NCBI GenBank assembly: GCA_016719645.1
Contig: JADJYS010000028.1
Span: 62,001 to 126,000 of the forward strand
Length of the DNA: 64,000 nucleotides
Reading direction: 5' to 3'
From: a bacterium
GTDB lineage: Bacteria > Krumholzibacteriota > Krumholzibacteriia > LZORAL124-64-63
Every line of letters starts with the position of its first letter. The stretch's first letter is position 1. The translations under genes and the position numbers were made by a program. The notes below the pieces were generated by a model. It saw nothing but the letters and a program-made list of their open reading frames with translations, ran no database searches and was not told where the DNA came from. Of this stretch, positions 30,705-41,000 are shown piece after piece.

Positions 30705-32534
30705 TCATCTTCCCGAGGCCTGGTTGCGGGCCTGATCCAGGATCGCGGCCCCCTTCTTGAGCATGGCGTTGTCGGGATCCAGCCGGCGCGCGCGGCCGAA
30801 GGCGGCCTCGGCGGCGTCGAGGCGCTCGCGGCCCAGCTCGGCGCTGCCGAGCCCGGCCCAGCCGTCGGCGTTGTCGGGATCCAGGGTCGTCGCGGCGCGG
30901 TAGGCCTCGGCGGCGCCCGCGTAGTCGGCGCGGCGCAGCAGGCAGAAACCGAGGCCGCGCTGGGCCTTGGCGTTCTGCGGTTCGGCCAAGAGGACGCGGC
31001 GGTACTCGGCCTCGGCCCCGGCGACGTCGTCGCGCGAGGCGAGGGTCTGGGCCAGCAGCAGGCGGCCCACGGTCAAATCGGGATTCAGCTCGAGCGCGCG
31101 GCGGAACGAGGGGATCGCCTCGTCGAAGAGCGACGACTGGTACAGGGCGATGCCGAGGTTCAGGTGGAAGGCCGGCGCGTCGGGGTTCAGGGCGATCGCC
31201 GCGCGGAAGTGGTCGGCTGCCGCCTTGGCGTCTCCCCGGCGCAGGGCCACGACGCCGGTCTGGAAGGGCACGTTCGGATCCGCGGGGTCCAGGGCGGCGG
31301 CGCTCGCGAGGGCGGCCGCGGCCTCGTCGAAGCGCTTCTGCCCCGCCAGCCAGTCGGCGAGCGCCGTGTAGTCGTCGACCGCCCAGGCGTAGCCGGCGGG
31401 CGGGGTCGGCATCTCCGCCATCAGGGCGGCGGCGGCGGCGCGCGCCGCGTCGTCGCCGTGCAGGGCGGCGCGCGCGTAGAGGAACTTCGCGTCCTCGCGC
31501 TGCGGGTCCAGCGCGCGGGCGGCGGCGGCGCTCGCGGCGGCCTGGCCGAAGTTGCGCAGCTCGAGGCAGCAGAGGGCCACGCCCAGGTGCGCCCCGACGT
31601 CGTCGGGATCCAGCATCGCGCAGCGCAGGTAGGTGCGGGCCGCCTGGTCGTAGCGCTTGGCCGCGCGCAGCAGGTCGGCGAGGTCGCGCAGCGCGGGCGT
31701 GTACGTGGAGTCGATCGCCGCCGCGCGCAGGTAGCTGTCGCGCGCCTCGTCGTAGCGCTCGACCTTGCGGTAGAGGCCGCCGAGGCTGCGCAGCATCGGC
31801 GCCGTGGGGATCATGCCCGGCGAGTTCAGCGCCTGCTCGAAGGCGTCGATGGCCAGGGCCGGCGAGCCGCGGCGCTCGTAGATCTCGCCGACCAGGGCGC
31901 CGTACTGCGGGTCGCCGGGGTTCAGGTGCAGCGCCCGCAGCGCCGACAGCTCGGCCGCGGGCAGGTCGCCCCGCCCCGACTGCAGCAGCGCGAGGCCGTG
32001 GTGGTAGAGGTCCTCGCCCTCGGCCACGCCCTGGCGGCCCTTGCCGCGCTCCAGTTCCTTTTGCGCCGCGTCCCACATCTGCTGCGCCAGCAGCAGGCGC
32101 GCCCGGCCGTAGTGGGCCTCCCACAGCTTGGGCTCGGCGGCGAGCGCGGCGTCGAACTCCGCCGCCGCCTCGCGGTCGCGGCCGTCGCGCAGCAGGACCA
32201 GGCCCAGGCGGGCGCGGATCGCGGCCGGGTCGCCGCCGGCCTCCAGGGCGCGGCGGTAGGCGGCTTCCGCCTCGTCGTAGCGGCCCTCCAGGTCGGCGAT
32301 CCGGCCCAGGCCGAACAGGGCCCGCGGCACCTGGTGGTTGTGGGCGACGGCCTCTTCGAAGCGGGCGCGCGCCTCCTGGAGGCGGCCCGCTTCGAGCGAC
32401 TTCAGGCCCAGGCGCAGGGGATCGGTGTCCAGGGTGTAGGGGGAGCGTTCGGCGGCGGCGAGACCCGCCCAGGCCAGCGCGAGCAGCAGGGCGAGCAGCG
32501 GGGCCGCGGCCGTTAGGTGTCGAGATCGGGGCAC
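30705..32534 (-). CDS. Exported tetratricopeptide-repeat protein
   Basis: This 609-aa protein has a signal peptide (LLALLLALAWAGLAAAERSP) and is otherwise made almost wholly of TPR units from about residue 35 to the end, e.g. PRALFGLGRIADLEGRYDEA and AFHLNLGIALYQSSLFDEAI. It starts with GTG behind AAGGAG. TPR arrays bind other proteins, so it is probably a periplasmic scaffold. It sits between a PstS-like protein and ExbB, an arrangement often seen in Bacteroidota and relatives, which suggests it works with the TonB motor. Confidence 0.88.
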   Translation of the reverse strand: MPRSRHLTAAAPLLALLLALAWAGLAAAERSPYTLDTDPLRLGLKSLEAGRLQEARARFEEAVAHNHQVPRALFGLGRIADLEGRYDEAEAAYRRALEAGGDPAAIRARLGLVLLRDGRDREAAAEFDAALAAEPKLWEAHYGRARLLLAQQMWDAAQKELERGKGRQGVAEGEDLYHHGLALLQSGRGDLPAAELSALRALHLNPGDPQYGALVGEIYERRGSPALAIDAFEQALNSPGMIPTAPMLRSLGGLYRKVERYDEARDSYLRAAAIDSTYTPALRDLADLLRAAKRYDQAARTYLRCAMLDPDDVGAHLGVALCCLELRNFGQAAASAAAARALDPQREDAKFLYARAALHGDDAARAAAAALMAEMPTPPAGYAWAVDDYTALADWLAGQKRFDEAAAALASAAALDPADPNVPFQTGVVALRRGDAKAAADHFRAAIALNPDAPAFHLNLGIALYQSSLFDEAIPSFRRALELNPDLTVGRLLLAQTLASRDDVAGAEAEYRRVLLAEPQNAKAQRGLGFCLLRRADYAGAAEAYRAATTLDPDNADGWAGLGSAELGRERLDAAEAAFGRARRLDPDNAMLKKGAAILDQARNQASGR

Positions 32535-32557
32535 GGCTCTCTCCTTGCGTGCGGGGC

Positions 32558-33490
32558 TCAGTCGCCGACCGGATGGCGGGTCAGCACGATGTCCCTCAAC
32601 ACGCGACTGTCCGGCAGATATCCCGCCCGTTCGACCTGGCGCTGCGCGCGCCCGCCGGCGAGGTGGGTCAGGAACTTCCCGGCCTCGATGCCGCCCGTCG
32701 CCCGACAGGCCGCGTACAGCCGGTGCCGCAGGGGATAGCGCCCCGCGGCGAGGTTTTCGGGCGTCGGCGCGGCGGGCGCGGATTCCCCGTCCACGATCAG
32801 CGACACCGCGCGCACGCCCGCGGCGGCGAGGTCGGCCGGCAGGGTCAGCGTCGAGGCCAGGCCCAGGGCGCCGCCGCCATCGCGGGCGGCGGCCAGGACG
32901 GCGGCCGCGTCGGCCAGCAGCACGACGCGCGCCGAGGCCGGGGGTTGCGCCTCGCCCCGGAAGGCCTGCCAGAGGCCGTCGTTCGGGTCGGGGGCGTACA
33001 GCGCCGGCGTCGTGTCCGCGGGACTGCCCGCCAGCAGCGCCTCCAGCTCCGGCAGGGCGAGCGCAGCCGTGTCGCCGGACTGGGGCGCCAGCAGGACGAT
33101 CCCGCCCATGGCCACCGGCACCACGATCGCCGTGTCGCCGTCGGCGGCCCGGAACAGCCGCATCTCGTCGGCATCGGGGCGCCGGTACAGGAACGCCACG
33201 TCGGCCCGGCCGTTGATCAGGTCCTGGAGGGCCTGGTTGGTGCCGCCGCCGCGGACGGTCAGCTCGAGATCAGGGTAGTCCAGCCGGTATTTTCCGACCA
33301 GGACGTCCACCAGCTCCGGCGCGAGGTCGCGGCCCGCGATCACCAGGGAGGGGTGGGCGTGGTCGGCCTTCAGCGCGCCGGCGATCCGGCGCCAGCCCAC
33401 GCCGCCCTTGACCAGGGCGAGGGTCGCGACGACCGCGACGTAGACCGCCAGCCGCACCAGGAACCAGGTTCTGCGGCGGGAGGACGCCAT
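32558..33490 (-). CDS. PstS-like substrate-binding protein
   Basis: I start this gene at ATG 33490 (CGAGG upstream); the longer frame to 33610 overlaps the divergent gene and adds an unlikely Arg/Pro stretch. The 310-aa protein has one N-terminal membrane helix (FLVRLAVYVAVVATLALVKG). A PBP-like fold follows, with the phosphate-binding-type motif LTVRGGGTNQALQDLINGRA and later RYPLRHRLYAACRATGGIEA. No Pst permease is near. Its place at the head of the TPR/ExbB/ExbD/ExbD/TonB operon suggests a role in TonB-driven uptake rather than in classical phosphate import. Confidence 0.8.
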   Translation of the reverse strand: MASSRRRTWFLVRLAVYVAVVATLALVKGGVGWRRIAGALKADHAHPSLVIAGRDLAPELVDVLVGKYRLDYPDLELTVRGGGTNQALQDLINGRADVAFLYRRPDADEMRLFRAADGDTAIVVPVAMGGIVLLAPQSGDTAALALPELEALLAGSPADTTPALYAPDPNDGLWQAFRGEAQPPASARVVLLADAAAVLAAARDGGGALGLASTLTLPADLAAAGVRAVSLIVDGESAPAAPTPENLAAGRYPLRHRLYAACRATGGIEAGKFLTHLAGGRAQRQVERAGYLPDSRVLRDIVLTRHPVGD

Positions 33491-33602
33491 CGGACCTCGT
33501 TTTCGGTTGCGCTCGTCCCTCGGCGGCCTGTAGTCTCGTGGCGGTCCGCGCTCGCGGGCCGACGGCCTCCGCACGCCGATCCCCAGGGCCAGGAGCTGGA
33601 AC

Positions 33603-35099
33603 ATGGACACGTCGCGTCTCGATCACCGCGCTGCCGGTCCCGGTCGCCGCGGCGTCCTGCTGGCCGCGGGCTTCGTCCTGCTCGGCGGCCTCGTCGTCGG
33701 CTGCCAGCACCGCGCCGAGACGGGATCCCGCGTCGCAACCGAAGACGCGCGTTCTTTTGGCTCCGCCCATGAAACCGCTTTCATCGACACTCTGCAAGAA
33801 CGGACTTTCCATTATTTCTGGGACCTGTGCAACCCCCAAACCGGGCTCGCCCCCGACCGCGCCCCGACCCCCTCCTTCGCCAGTTCCGCCGCAACCGGCT
33901 TTGCCTTAACGGCTTACCCCATCGGGGCCGAGCGCGGCTACGTGACCCGCGCCGCCGCCGCCGCGCGGGCCCTGACCACCCTGAACTTCCTGTGGACCGC
34001 CCCCCAGGACACCTCGGCGTCCGGGGCGACCGGCTACCGCGGCTTCTTCTACCACTTCCTGGATCCCGACACCGGGACGCGCTTCGCGGACGTCGAGCTG
34101 TCCACCGTGGACACCGCCCTGCTGCTGGCCGGCGCCCTCTGCTGCCAGTCCTACTTCGACGGCGCGGCCGAGGACGAGGTGCGGATCCGGGCCCTGGCCG
34201 ATTCCCTCTACGCCCGCGTCGACTGGCGCTGGGCCCAGGTCCGGCCGCCGACCATCGGCCACGGCTGGACGCCCGAGGACGGCCACCTGCCCTACGACTG
34301 GCGCGGCTACAGCGAGGCCATGATCCTCTACCTGCTGGCCCTCGGCTCGCCGACGCACCCCGTCGCGCCCGAGGCCTGGTCCGCGTGGACCGCCGGCTAC
34401 CGCTGGGGGGAGTTCCAGGGCCAGGAGCACCTGGGCTTCGGCCCGCTCTTCGGGCACCAGTACACCCACTGCTGGATCGACCTGCGCGGCATCAGCGACG
34501 CCACCATGCGGGAGCGCGGCAGCGACTACTTCGAGAACTCGCGCCGGGCGACCCTGGCGCAGCACGCCTACGCGCTGGCCAACCCCGGCGGCTGGCGCGG
34601 CTACGGCGAGCGCCTCTGGGGCCTGACCGCCTGCGACGGGCCGGTCCACGGCCGGTTCGAGATCGACGGCCGGATGCGCGGCTTCGAGACCTACTGGGCG
34701 CGCGGCGCCTCGTTCACCGAGGTCAACGACGACGGCACGGTCTGCCCCTCGGCCGCGGGCTCGTCGCTGCCCTTCGCGCCGGAACTGGTCCTGCCGACGC
34801 TGCTGGCGATGCGCCGGGACCACGGCGACCTGCTGTTCGGGCCGTATGGCTTCCGCGACGCGCTGAACCCCACCTTCGACCTGGCGGTCCCCGTCCAGCA
34901 CGGGCGCGTCGTGCCCGGGCGGGGCTGGTACGACGTCGACTACCTCGGCATCGACCAGGGCCCGCTGCTGGTGATGATCGAGAACCACCGCAGCGGCCTG
35001 GTCTGGGACTGCCTGCGGCGCAACCCGCACGTCGTGCGCGGCCTGCGGGCGGCGGGCTTCTCCGGCGGCTGGCTCGACGCGGCAAAGGGCGATTCGTGA
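33603..35099 (+). CDS. Lipoprotein glucanase, PF10091/GH144 type
   Basis: This 498-aa enzyme is predicted to be an (alpha/alpha)6 endo-glucanase; characterised GH144 members cut beta-1,2-glucan to sophorose. The N-terminus is a lipoprotein signal with lipobox VVGC (Cys34). Hallmarks are FHYFWDLCNPQTGL, GYRGFFYHFLDPDTG, YSEAMILYLLALGSPTHPV, PLFGHQYTHCWIDLRG and ENSRRATLAQHAYALANPGG. AGGAG lies eight bases before the ATG. It overlaps the ABC binding-protein gene (GTGA), so degradation and import are coupled. A paralogue with a different export signal lies at 57632. The substrate assignment also rests on the GH94 gene nearby. Confidence 0.85.
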   Translation: MDTSRLDHRAAGPGRRGVLLAAGFVLLGGLVVGCQHRAETGSRVATEDARSFGSAHETAFIDTLQERTFHYFWDLCNPQTGLAPDRAPTPSFASSAATGFALTAYPIGAERGYVTRAAAAARALTTLNFLWTAPQDTSASGATGYRGFFYHFLDPDTGTRFADVELSTVDTALLLAGALCCQSYFDGAAEDEVRIRALADSLYARVDWRWAQVRPPTIGHGWTPEDGHLPYDWRGYSEAMILYLLALGSPTHPVAPEAWSAWTAGYRWGEFQGQEHLGFGPLFGHQYTHCWIDLRGISDATMRERGSDYFENSRRATLAQHAYALANPGGWRGYGERLWGLTACDGPVHGRFEIDGRMRGFETYWARGASFTEVNDDGTVCPSAAGSSLPFAPELVLPTLLAMRRDHGDLLFGPYGFRDALNPTFDLAVPVQHGRVVPGRGWYDVDYLGIDQGPLLVMIENHRSGLVWDCLRRNPHVVRGLRAAGFSGGWLDAAKGDS

Positions 35100-36367
35100 A
35101 ACGTGCCGCCGGCATCGCCGTCCTGCTGGCGCTCGGCTGCGGCTGCGGCGGCGACGGCGGCGGCGTCACGCTGCGCTTCTGGGCCATGGGCCGCGAGGGC
35201 GAGGTCGTGCGCGAGCTGCTGCCCGACTTCGAGCGCGAGAATCCCGGCGTGCGCGTCGAGGTCCAGCAGATCCCCTGGACCGCCGCCCACGAGAAGCTGC
35301 TGACGGCCCACGTCGGGGAGGCCACGCCCGACGTCGCCCAGCTGGGCAACACCTGGCTGTCGGAGTTCGTCGCGCTGGACGCGATCGCGCCGCTGGACGC
35401 GCGCGTCGCTGAGAGCGCGACGGTCGACCCGGCCGACCACTTCCCGGGCATCTGGGACACGAACGTGATCGGGGACCGCCTCTACGGCGTGCCCTGGTAC
35501 GTGGACACGCGCGTGCTGTTCTACCGCAGCGACCTGCTGGCCGCGGCCGGCCACCCCGACCCGCCGGCCGACTGGGAAGAGTGGCGCGCCGCCATGCGCG
35601 ACGTGGTCGCCGCCGGCGGCGGCGCGCGCCGCTACGGGATCCTGCTGCCGCTGAACGAGTGGCCGCCGACGGTGATCCTCGGGCTGCAGGCCGGCTCCCC
35701 GCTGCTGGACGTCGAGCGCGGCTACGGCGCCTTCGCGCAGCCCGAGTTCCGCCGCGCCTTCGACTTCTACCTGGGCCTGTTCCGCGACGGCCTGGCGCCG
35801 CCGGTCTCCAACAACGAGATCGCGAACCTCTACCAGGAGTTCGCCCGCGGCACCTTCGCCATGTACATCACCGGCCCCTGGAACCTGGGCGAGTTCCAGC
35901 GCCGGCTGCCCGCCGAGCTGCAGGACGCCTGGGCGACGGCGCCGCTGCCCGGCCCGGAGCCCGGCGTCCCGGGCGTGTCGCTGGCCGGCGGCTCGAGCCT
36001 GGTGATCTTCAAGGACTCGCCCCACGCCGACGCCGCCTGGAAGCTCGTCGAGTTCCTGTCGCGCCCGCAGCAGCAGGCCCGCTTCTACGAGCTGACCGGC
36101 GACCTGCCCGCGCACAAGACGGCCTGGGAGTTGACGGGCATCGCGGCCGATCCCCGCGCCCGCGCCTTCCGGACGCAGCTCGATCACGTGGTGTCGACGC
36201 CCAAGCTGCCCGAATGGGAGCAGATCGCCACGCGCGTCTACGAGCGCGGGGAGACGGCGGTGCGCGGCGCGGCCACGCCGCAGGAAGCCCTGGAGGCCCT
36301 CGACCGCGACGTGGCGCGCATGCTGGAGAAGAGGCGCTGGCTGGCGGAGAAGGGGCGGCGCCCATGA
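35096..36367 (+). CDS. Sugar ABC transporter substrate-binding lipoprotein
   Basis: This 423-aa solute-binding protein of the CUT1 (maltose/oligosaccharide) type starts at a GTG overlapping the glucanase stop. The lipobox is LALGC. Typical parts are TLRFWAMGREGEVVRELLPD, the hinge GVPWYVDTRVLFYRSDLL and the late WNLGEFQRRLP followed by GVSLAGGSSLVIFKDS. It should capture oligosaccharides released by the glucanase and pass them to the two permeases that follow with four-base overlaps. Confidence 0.93.
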   Translation: MKRAAGIAVLLALGCGCGGDGGGVTLRFWAMGREGEVVRELLPDFERENPGVRVEVQQIPWTAAHEKLLTAHVGEATPDVAQLGNTWLSEFVALDAIAPLDARVAESATVDPADHFPGIWDTNVIGDRLYGVPWYVDTRVLFYRSDLLAAAGHPDPPADWEEWRAAMRDVVAAGGGARRYGILLPLNEWPPTVILGLQAGSPLLDVERGYGAFAQPEFRRAFDFYLGLFRDGLAPPVSNNEIANLYQEFARGTFAMYITGPWNLGEFQRRLPAELQDAWATAPLPGPEPGVPGVSLAGGSSLVIFKDSPHADAAWKLVEFLSRPQQQARFYELTGDLPAHKTAWELTGIAADPRARAFRTQLDHVVSTPKLPEWEQIATRVYERGETAVRGAATPQEALEALDRDVARMLEKRRWLAEKGRRP

Positions 36368-37272
36368 AGTCGACGCTCACGAAGCGATCACCCCTGGAGA
36401 AGCGCCAGATGCGGGCCGCCCTGTGGTTCCTGGCGCCGGCGCTGCTGCTGCTGCTGGTCTTCTTCTTCCTGCCGGTGGTCGCCGGGCTGCTGCTCGGGCT
36501 GACCGACTTCGACATCTACGCCATCGGCTCGCCGGGCAACGCCCGCTTCGTCGGCCTGGAGAACTACGCGCGCCTGCTCACCAACGACGTCTTCTGGCGG
36601 TCGCTGGGCAACACCCTGTTCTTCGTCGCCCTGGGCGGCCCGCTGTCGGTGGCCGTGTCGCTGGGCGCGGCGATGCTGGTCGACGCCAAGCTGACGCGCC
36701 TGCGCCCGCTGTTCCGCACCATCTACTTCGCGCCGGTGGTGACCACGCTGGTCTCGGTGGCGATCATCTGGCGCTACCTGTACCACCCGCGCTACGGCCT
36801 GCTGAACCACGTCCTGGGCCTGGTCGGCGTGGGGCCGATCGACTGGCTCGGCGACCCGCACTGGGCCATGCCGGCGATCGTGCTGCTCGCGGTGTGGAAG
36901 AACTTCGGCTACAACATGCTGATCTTCGTGGCCGGCCTGCAGGCCGTGCCCGCGGAGCTCTACGAGGCCGCCGCCATCGACGGCGCCGGCGGCTGGCAGC
37001 GGTTCCGGCACATCACGCTGCCGGGCCTGGCGCCCACCTTCCTGTTCGTCGGCGTCACCACGATGATCGGCTACTTCCAGGTCTTCGCCGAGCCCTACGT
37101 GATGACCCAGGGCGGGCCGCTGGGCAGCACGCGCAGCGTGGTCCTGTTCATGTACGAGGAGGGCTTCCGCTGGTGGCGCATCGGGACGGCGTCCGCGACG
37201 GCCGTCGTGCTGCTGCTGATCACCCTGGCGGGCGCGCTGCTGCAGTTCCGCCTGCAGAAGGAGCGGACATGA
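36364..37272 (+). CDS. Sugar ABC transporter permease 1 (MalF type)
   Basis: This 302-aa inner-membrane permease has six predicted membrane helices, beginning with ALWFLAPALLLLLVFFFLPV. The cytoplasmic EAA loop that docks to the ATPase is EAAAIDGAGGWQRFRHITLP, followed by GLAP. It overlaps both neighbours by four bases. No ABC ATPase gene is present in this window, so a shared MsmK-like ATPase encoded elsewhere must be used. Confidence 0.93.
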   Translation: MKSTLTKRSPLEKRQMRAALWFLAPALLLLLVFFFLPVVAGLLLGLTDFDIYAIGSPGNARFVGLENYARLLTNDVFWRSLGNTLFFVALGGPLSVAVSLGAAMLVDAKLTRLRPLFRTIYFAPVVTTLVSVAIIWRYLYHPRYGLLNHVLGLVGVGPIDWLGDPHWAMPAIVLLAVWKNFGYNMLIFVAGLQAVPAELYEAAAIDGAGGWQRFRHITLPGLAPTFLFVGVTTMIGYFQVFAEPYVMTQGGPLGSTRSVVLFMYEEGFRWWRIGTASATAVVLLLITLAGALLQFRLQKERT

Positions 37273-38093
37273 GGCGGCCCGGCGCGAGCTCCCTGCTGCT
37301 GCACGCGGCGCTGGTGACCACGTCGCTGATCAGCCTGACGCCGCTGGGCTGGATGGCGGCCGCCGCCTTCATGCAGCCCGGCGAGGCCAACGCCCTGCCG
37401 CCGCACCTGCTGCCGCACGACCCCACGCTGCAGAACTTCGTCGCCCTGTTCACGCGCCTGGACATGGCCCGCGCCTTCCTCAACAGCGCGGTGATCACCG
37501 TGCTGGCGACGGTCCTGTCGGTCTTCGTCAACGCCATGGCCGGGTACGCCTTCGCCAAGCTGCCCTTCCCCGGGCGCGACCGCCTGTTCAAGCGGCTGGC
37601 GTCGGCCCTGGTGGTGCCCGCCCAGGTGGGCATGCTGCCGCTGTTCCTGCTGCTGCGCGAGCTGGGCCTGGTCAACACCTACGCCGGCGTGCTGGTCCCC
37701 TACATGGCCAGCATCTTCGGCATCTTCCTGGTGCGCCAGTACGCGCTGGGCGTCTCGGACGACCTGCTCGACGCCGCCCGCGTGGACGGCGCCGGCGAGT
37801 TCCGCATCTTCGCGGTCATCGTGCTGCCGGTCATCCGGCCCATCCTGGCGACCCTGGCGGCCTTCACCTTCCTGAGCGCCTGGAACGACTTCATGTGGCC
37901 GCTGATCGTGCTGAGCGACGGGCACATGGCGACGCTGCCGGTGGCGCTGGCGAGCCTGGTCGGCGAGCACGTCCAGGACACCGAACTGATGATGGCCGGC
38001 TCGATGCTCACCATCCTGCCGGCGCTGGTGGTGTTCCTGATCTTCCAAAGGTTCTTCGTGCGCGGCATCACCGCCGGAAGCGTAAAGGGATAG
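37269..38093 (+). CDS. Sugar ABC transporter permease 2 (MalG type)
   Basis: This 274-aa permease forms the heterodimeric channel with the preceding one. It has six membrane helices. Its EAA loop reads LLDAARVDGAGEFRIFAVIV with LPVIRP, and the sequence AWNDFMWPLIVL is typical of CUT1 MalG-type permeases. It ends one base before the start of the following glycosidase gene. Confidence 0.93.
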   Translation: MRRPGASSLLLHAALVTTSLISLTPLGWMAAAAFMQPGEANALPPHLLPHDPTLQNFVALFTRLDMARAFLNSAVITVLATVLSVFVNAMAGYAFAKLPFPGRDRLFKRLASALVVPAQVGMLPLFLLLRELGLVNTYAGVLVPYMASIFGIFLVRQYALGVSDDLLDAARVDGAGEFRIFAVIVLPVIRPILATLAAFTFLSAWNDFMWPLIVLSDGHMATLPVALASLVGEHVQDTELMMAGSMLTILPALVVFLIFQRFFVRGITAGSVKG

Positions 38094-38094
38094 C

Positions 38095-41000
38095 ATGGCC
38101 ATCGTGAAGCTGTTGACGGGCGGGATCCTGATCTGCGGGCTGGCCGTCGCCGGGGGCTGCCGCGGTCCCGCGGCGAACGGCGATCCGGTCGCGCTGTCGG
38201 GGGCGCCGCTGGTGATCTCCGACGGGTCGGCGAAGGGCTGGCGCGCGCAGCCGGCCGACGGCGTGACGATGGCGCTGGCCGATGACGACGGGGCGCTGCG
38301 GCTGGATTTCGGGTTCACCGGGGGCGGGTACGCCATCGCGCGGCGCGAGGTCGACCTCGCGCTGCCGCAGAACTACGCCTTCTCGTTCCGCCTGCGCGGG
38401 GCCTGCCCGGTCAACACGCTGGAGTTCAAGCTGGTGGACGAGACCGGCGAGAACGTCTGGTGGCGCGTCGAGCGCGCGATCGAGTTCCCGGCGCAGTGGC
38501 GGACCGTCACGATCAAGAAGCGCCAGCTCGAGTTCGCCTGGGGGCCCGGCGGCGGCGCGCCGCTGCGCGGGATCTCGGCCGTGGAGATCGTCGTGACCGC
38601 GGCCGAGGGGGGCTCCGGCAGCGTCTGGATCGACGACCTGACGTTGCAGGAGCTGCCGCCGCCGACCGCCGTGGATGCGGCGCCCGTCGCGACGGCGACC
38701 ACCGGCGAGGCGGCCGCCGCCCTGGACGGCGACGCGGCGACGTTCTGGACCCCCGACAAGACGGACCGCAGCCCCGCCCTGGACCTGGACTTCGGCGGCT
38801 CGCGCGAGTTCGGCGGCCTGCAGCTGGACTGGCGGCCCGACCGGCACGCCCTCGACTACGTCGTCGAAGCCTCGGACGACGGGCAGACGTGGCGCCAGCT
38901 GACGATCGTCTCGGGCAGCGACGGCGGGCGCGACCACCTCTACCTGCCCGAGGGCGAAGCCCGCCGCCTGCGCCTGCTGCTGCTGCGCTCGTCCACCAAG
39001 TTCCCGCCCGAGCTCGCCGCGATCCGGGTGATGCCCCTGGCGTGGTCGCGCACGCGCGAGGCCTTCCTCGCGGCGGTCGCCGCCGAGTCGCCCCGCGGCT
39101 GCTACCCGCGCGGCATCGGCGGCGAGCAGGTCTACTGGACCGTCGTCGGCCGCGACGCCGACCCGCGCGAGGTGCTGTTCGACGAGGACGGCGGCCTCGA
39201 GACCGGCCCCTACCGCGGCGCGGTGGAGCCGTTCCTGCGCACCGACGGCCGCCTGCTGACCTGGGCGGACGCCGAGACCACGCACGAGCTGGCCGACGGC
39301 GAACTGCCGATGCCCTCGGTGCGCCGGCGCACCGGCGACCTGGACCTGGCGGTCGCGGCCTACGTCTCGGAAGAGCCCGGACTGCGGGGCGTCGTGGCGC
39401 GCTACCGCGTGATCAACCGAGGGACATCGCCGCGCACCGTCGACCTCGACCTGGCGATCCGCCCCTTCCAGGTCAACCCGCCCTCGCAGACGCTCAACCG
39501 GCCGGGCGGCGCCGCGCCGATCCGCACCCTGGCGCAGTCGGGCGGCGTGGTGTTCCTCGACGGCGTGCCCGCGGCGATCGCGCTGACGCCGGGCGGCCGC
39601 TTCGGCGCCGTCAACTTCCACGGCGGCGACATCGTCGCCGACCACCTGCGCCACGGCCGGCTGCCGGCGGCGCGCTCGACGACCTGCGACTTCGGCGGCG
39701 CCTCGGGCGCGCTGTCGTGGCCCTTCGACCTGGCGCCCGGCGACTCGGCCGAGGTCGTGGTCCTCGTCGACCCCGATCCGGACGCGCCGCCGCCGCCGCC
39801 GCTGTCGGCCGCCGAAGCCGTGAGCTTCGCCGCCGCGGCTCACGAGGCCTGCCGCCGCGACTGGCACGCCCGCCTCGACGGCGCCGTCATCACCGGACCG
39901 CCCGCGGCGCGCGAGGTCCTCGAGACGATGCGCGCGCAGCTCGGCTACGTGCTGGTCAACCGCGCGGGCGCGGGCATCCAGCCCGGCACGCGCAGCTACA
40001 ACCGCTCCTGGATCCGCGACGGCTCGCTGACGGGCTGGGCCCTGCTGCAGATGGGCCTGACCGCGCCGGCCGTCGACTTCCTGGAGTGGTTCGCGCCGCA
40101 CCAGTACCCCGACGGCAAGATCCCCTGCGTGGTGGACCGCCGCGGCGCCGACCCGGTGCCCGAGCACGACAGCAGCGGCGAGTTCATCTTCCTGGTCGCC
40201 GAGGTCTGGCGCCACACCGGCGACCGCGAGCAACTGCAGCGGATGTGGCCGCGCGTCGCCGCCGCCGCCGACTACCTGGACGGCCTGCGCCGCCAGCGCC
40301 GCACCGCCGAGTGGCGGACACCGGACAAGCGCGAGTTCTTCGGCCTGCTGCCGCCCTCGATCAGCCACGAGGGCTACTCCGCCAAGCCCATGCACTCCTA
40401 CTGGGACGACTTCTTCGCCCTGCGCGGCTTCCGCGACGCCGCGGCCCTGGCCGCCGACCTGGGCCTGGACGACGAGCGGGCGCGGCTGACCGCGATCCAC
40501 GACGAGTTCGCCGCCGACCTGCGCGCCTCGATCGCCGCCGCCATGGCGCGCCACGGCGTCGACTACGTGCCGGGCTGCGCCGACCTCGGCGACTTCGACG
40601 CCACCTCGACCACGATCGCCCTGACCCCGACCGGCGGCGCCGCGCTGGCGCCCCCGGGCGCGATCGAGCGCACCTTCGAGAAGTACTGGGAGTTCTTCGT
40701 CGACCGCCGCGACGGCGGCCAGTGGGACGCGATGACGCCGTACGAGACGCGCACCATCGGCGCCTTCGTGCGCCTGGGCTGGCGCGACCGCGCGCACGAG
40801 CTGGTCGACTACTTCCTGTCGCTGCGCCGGCCGGCCGGCTGGCGCGAGTGGGGAGAGGTCGTCGCCCGCGAGGAGCGCGTGCCGCGCTACCTCGGCGACA
40901 TGCCCCACACCTGGGTCGGCACGGACTTCGTGCGGTCGGTGCTGGACATGTTCGCCTACGCCGACGGGGAGACGCGACGCGCTGGTGATCGGCGCGGGGG

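Noticed and set aside
33490..33610. A 40-residue N-terminal extension of the PstS-like protein
   Set aside because: It overlaps the divergent glucanase start, is Arg/Pro-rich, and an internal ATG has a good ribosome-binding site followed directly by the membrane helix.
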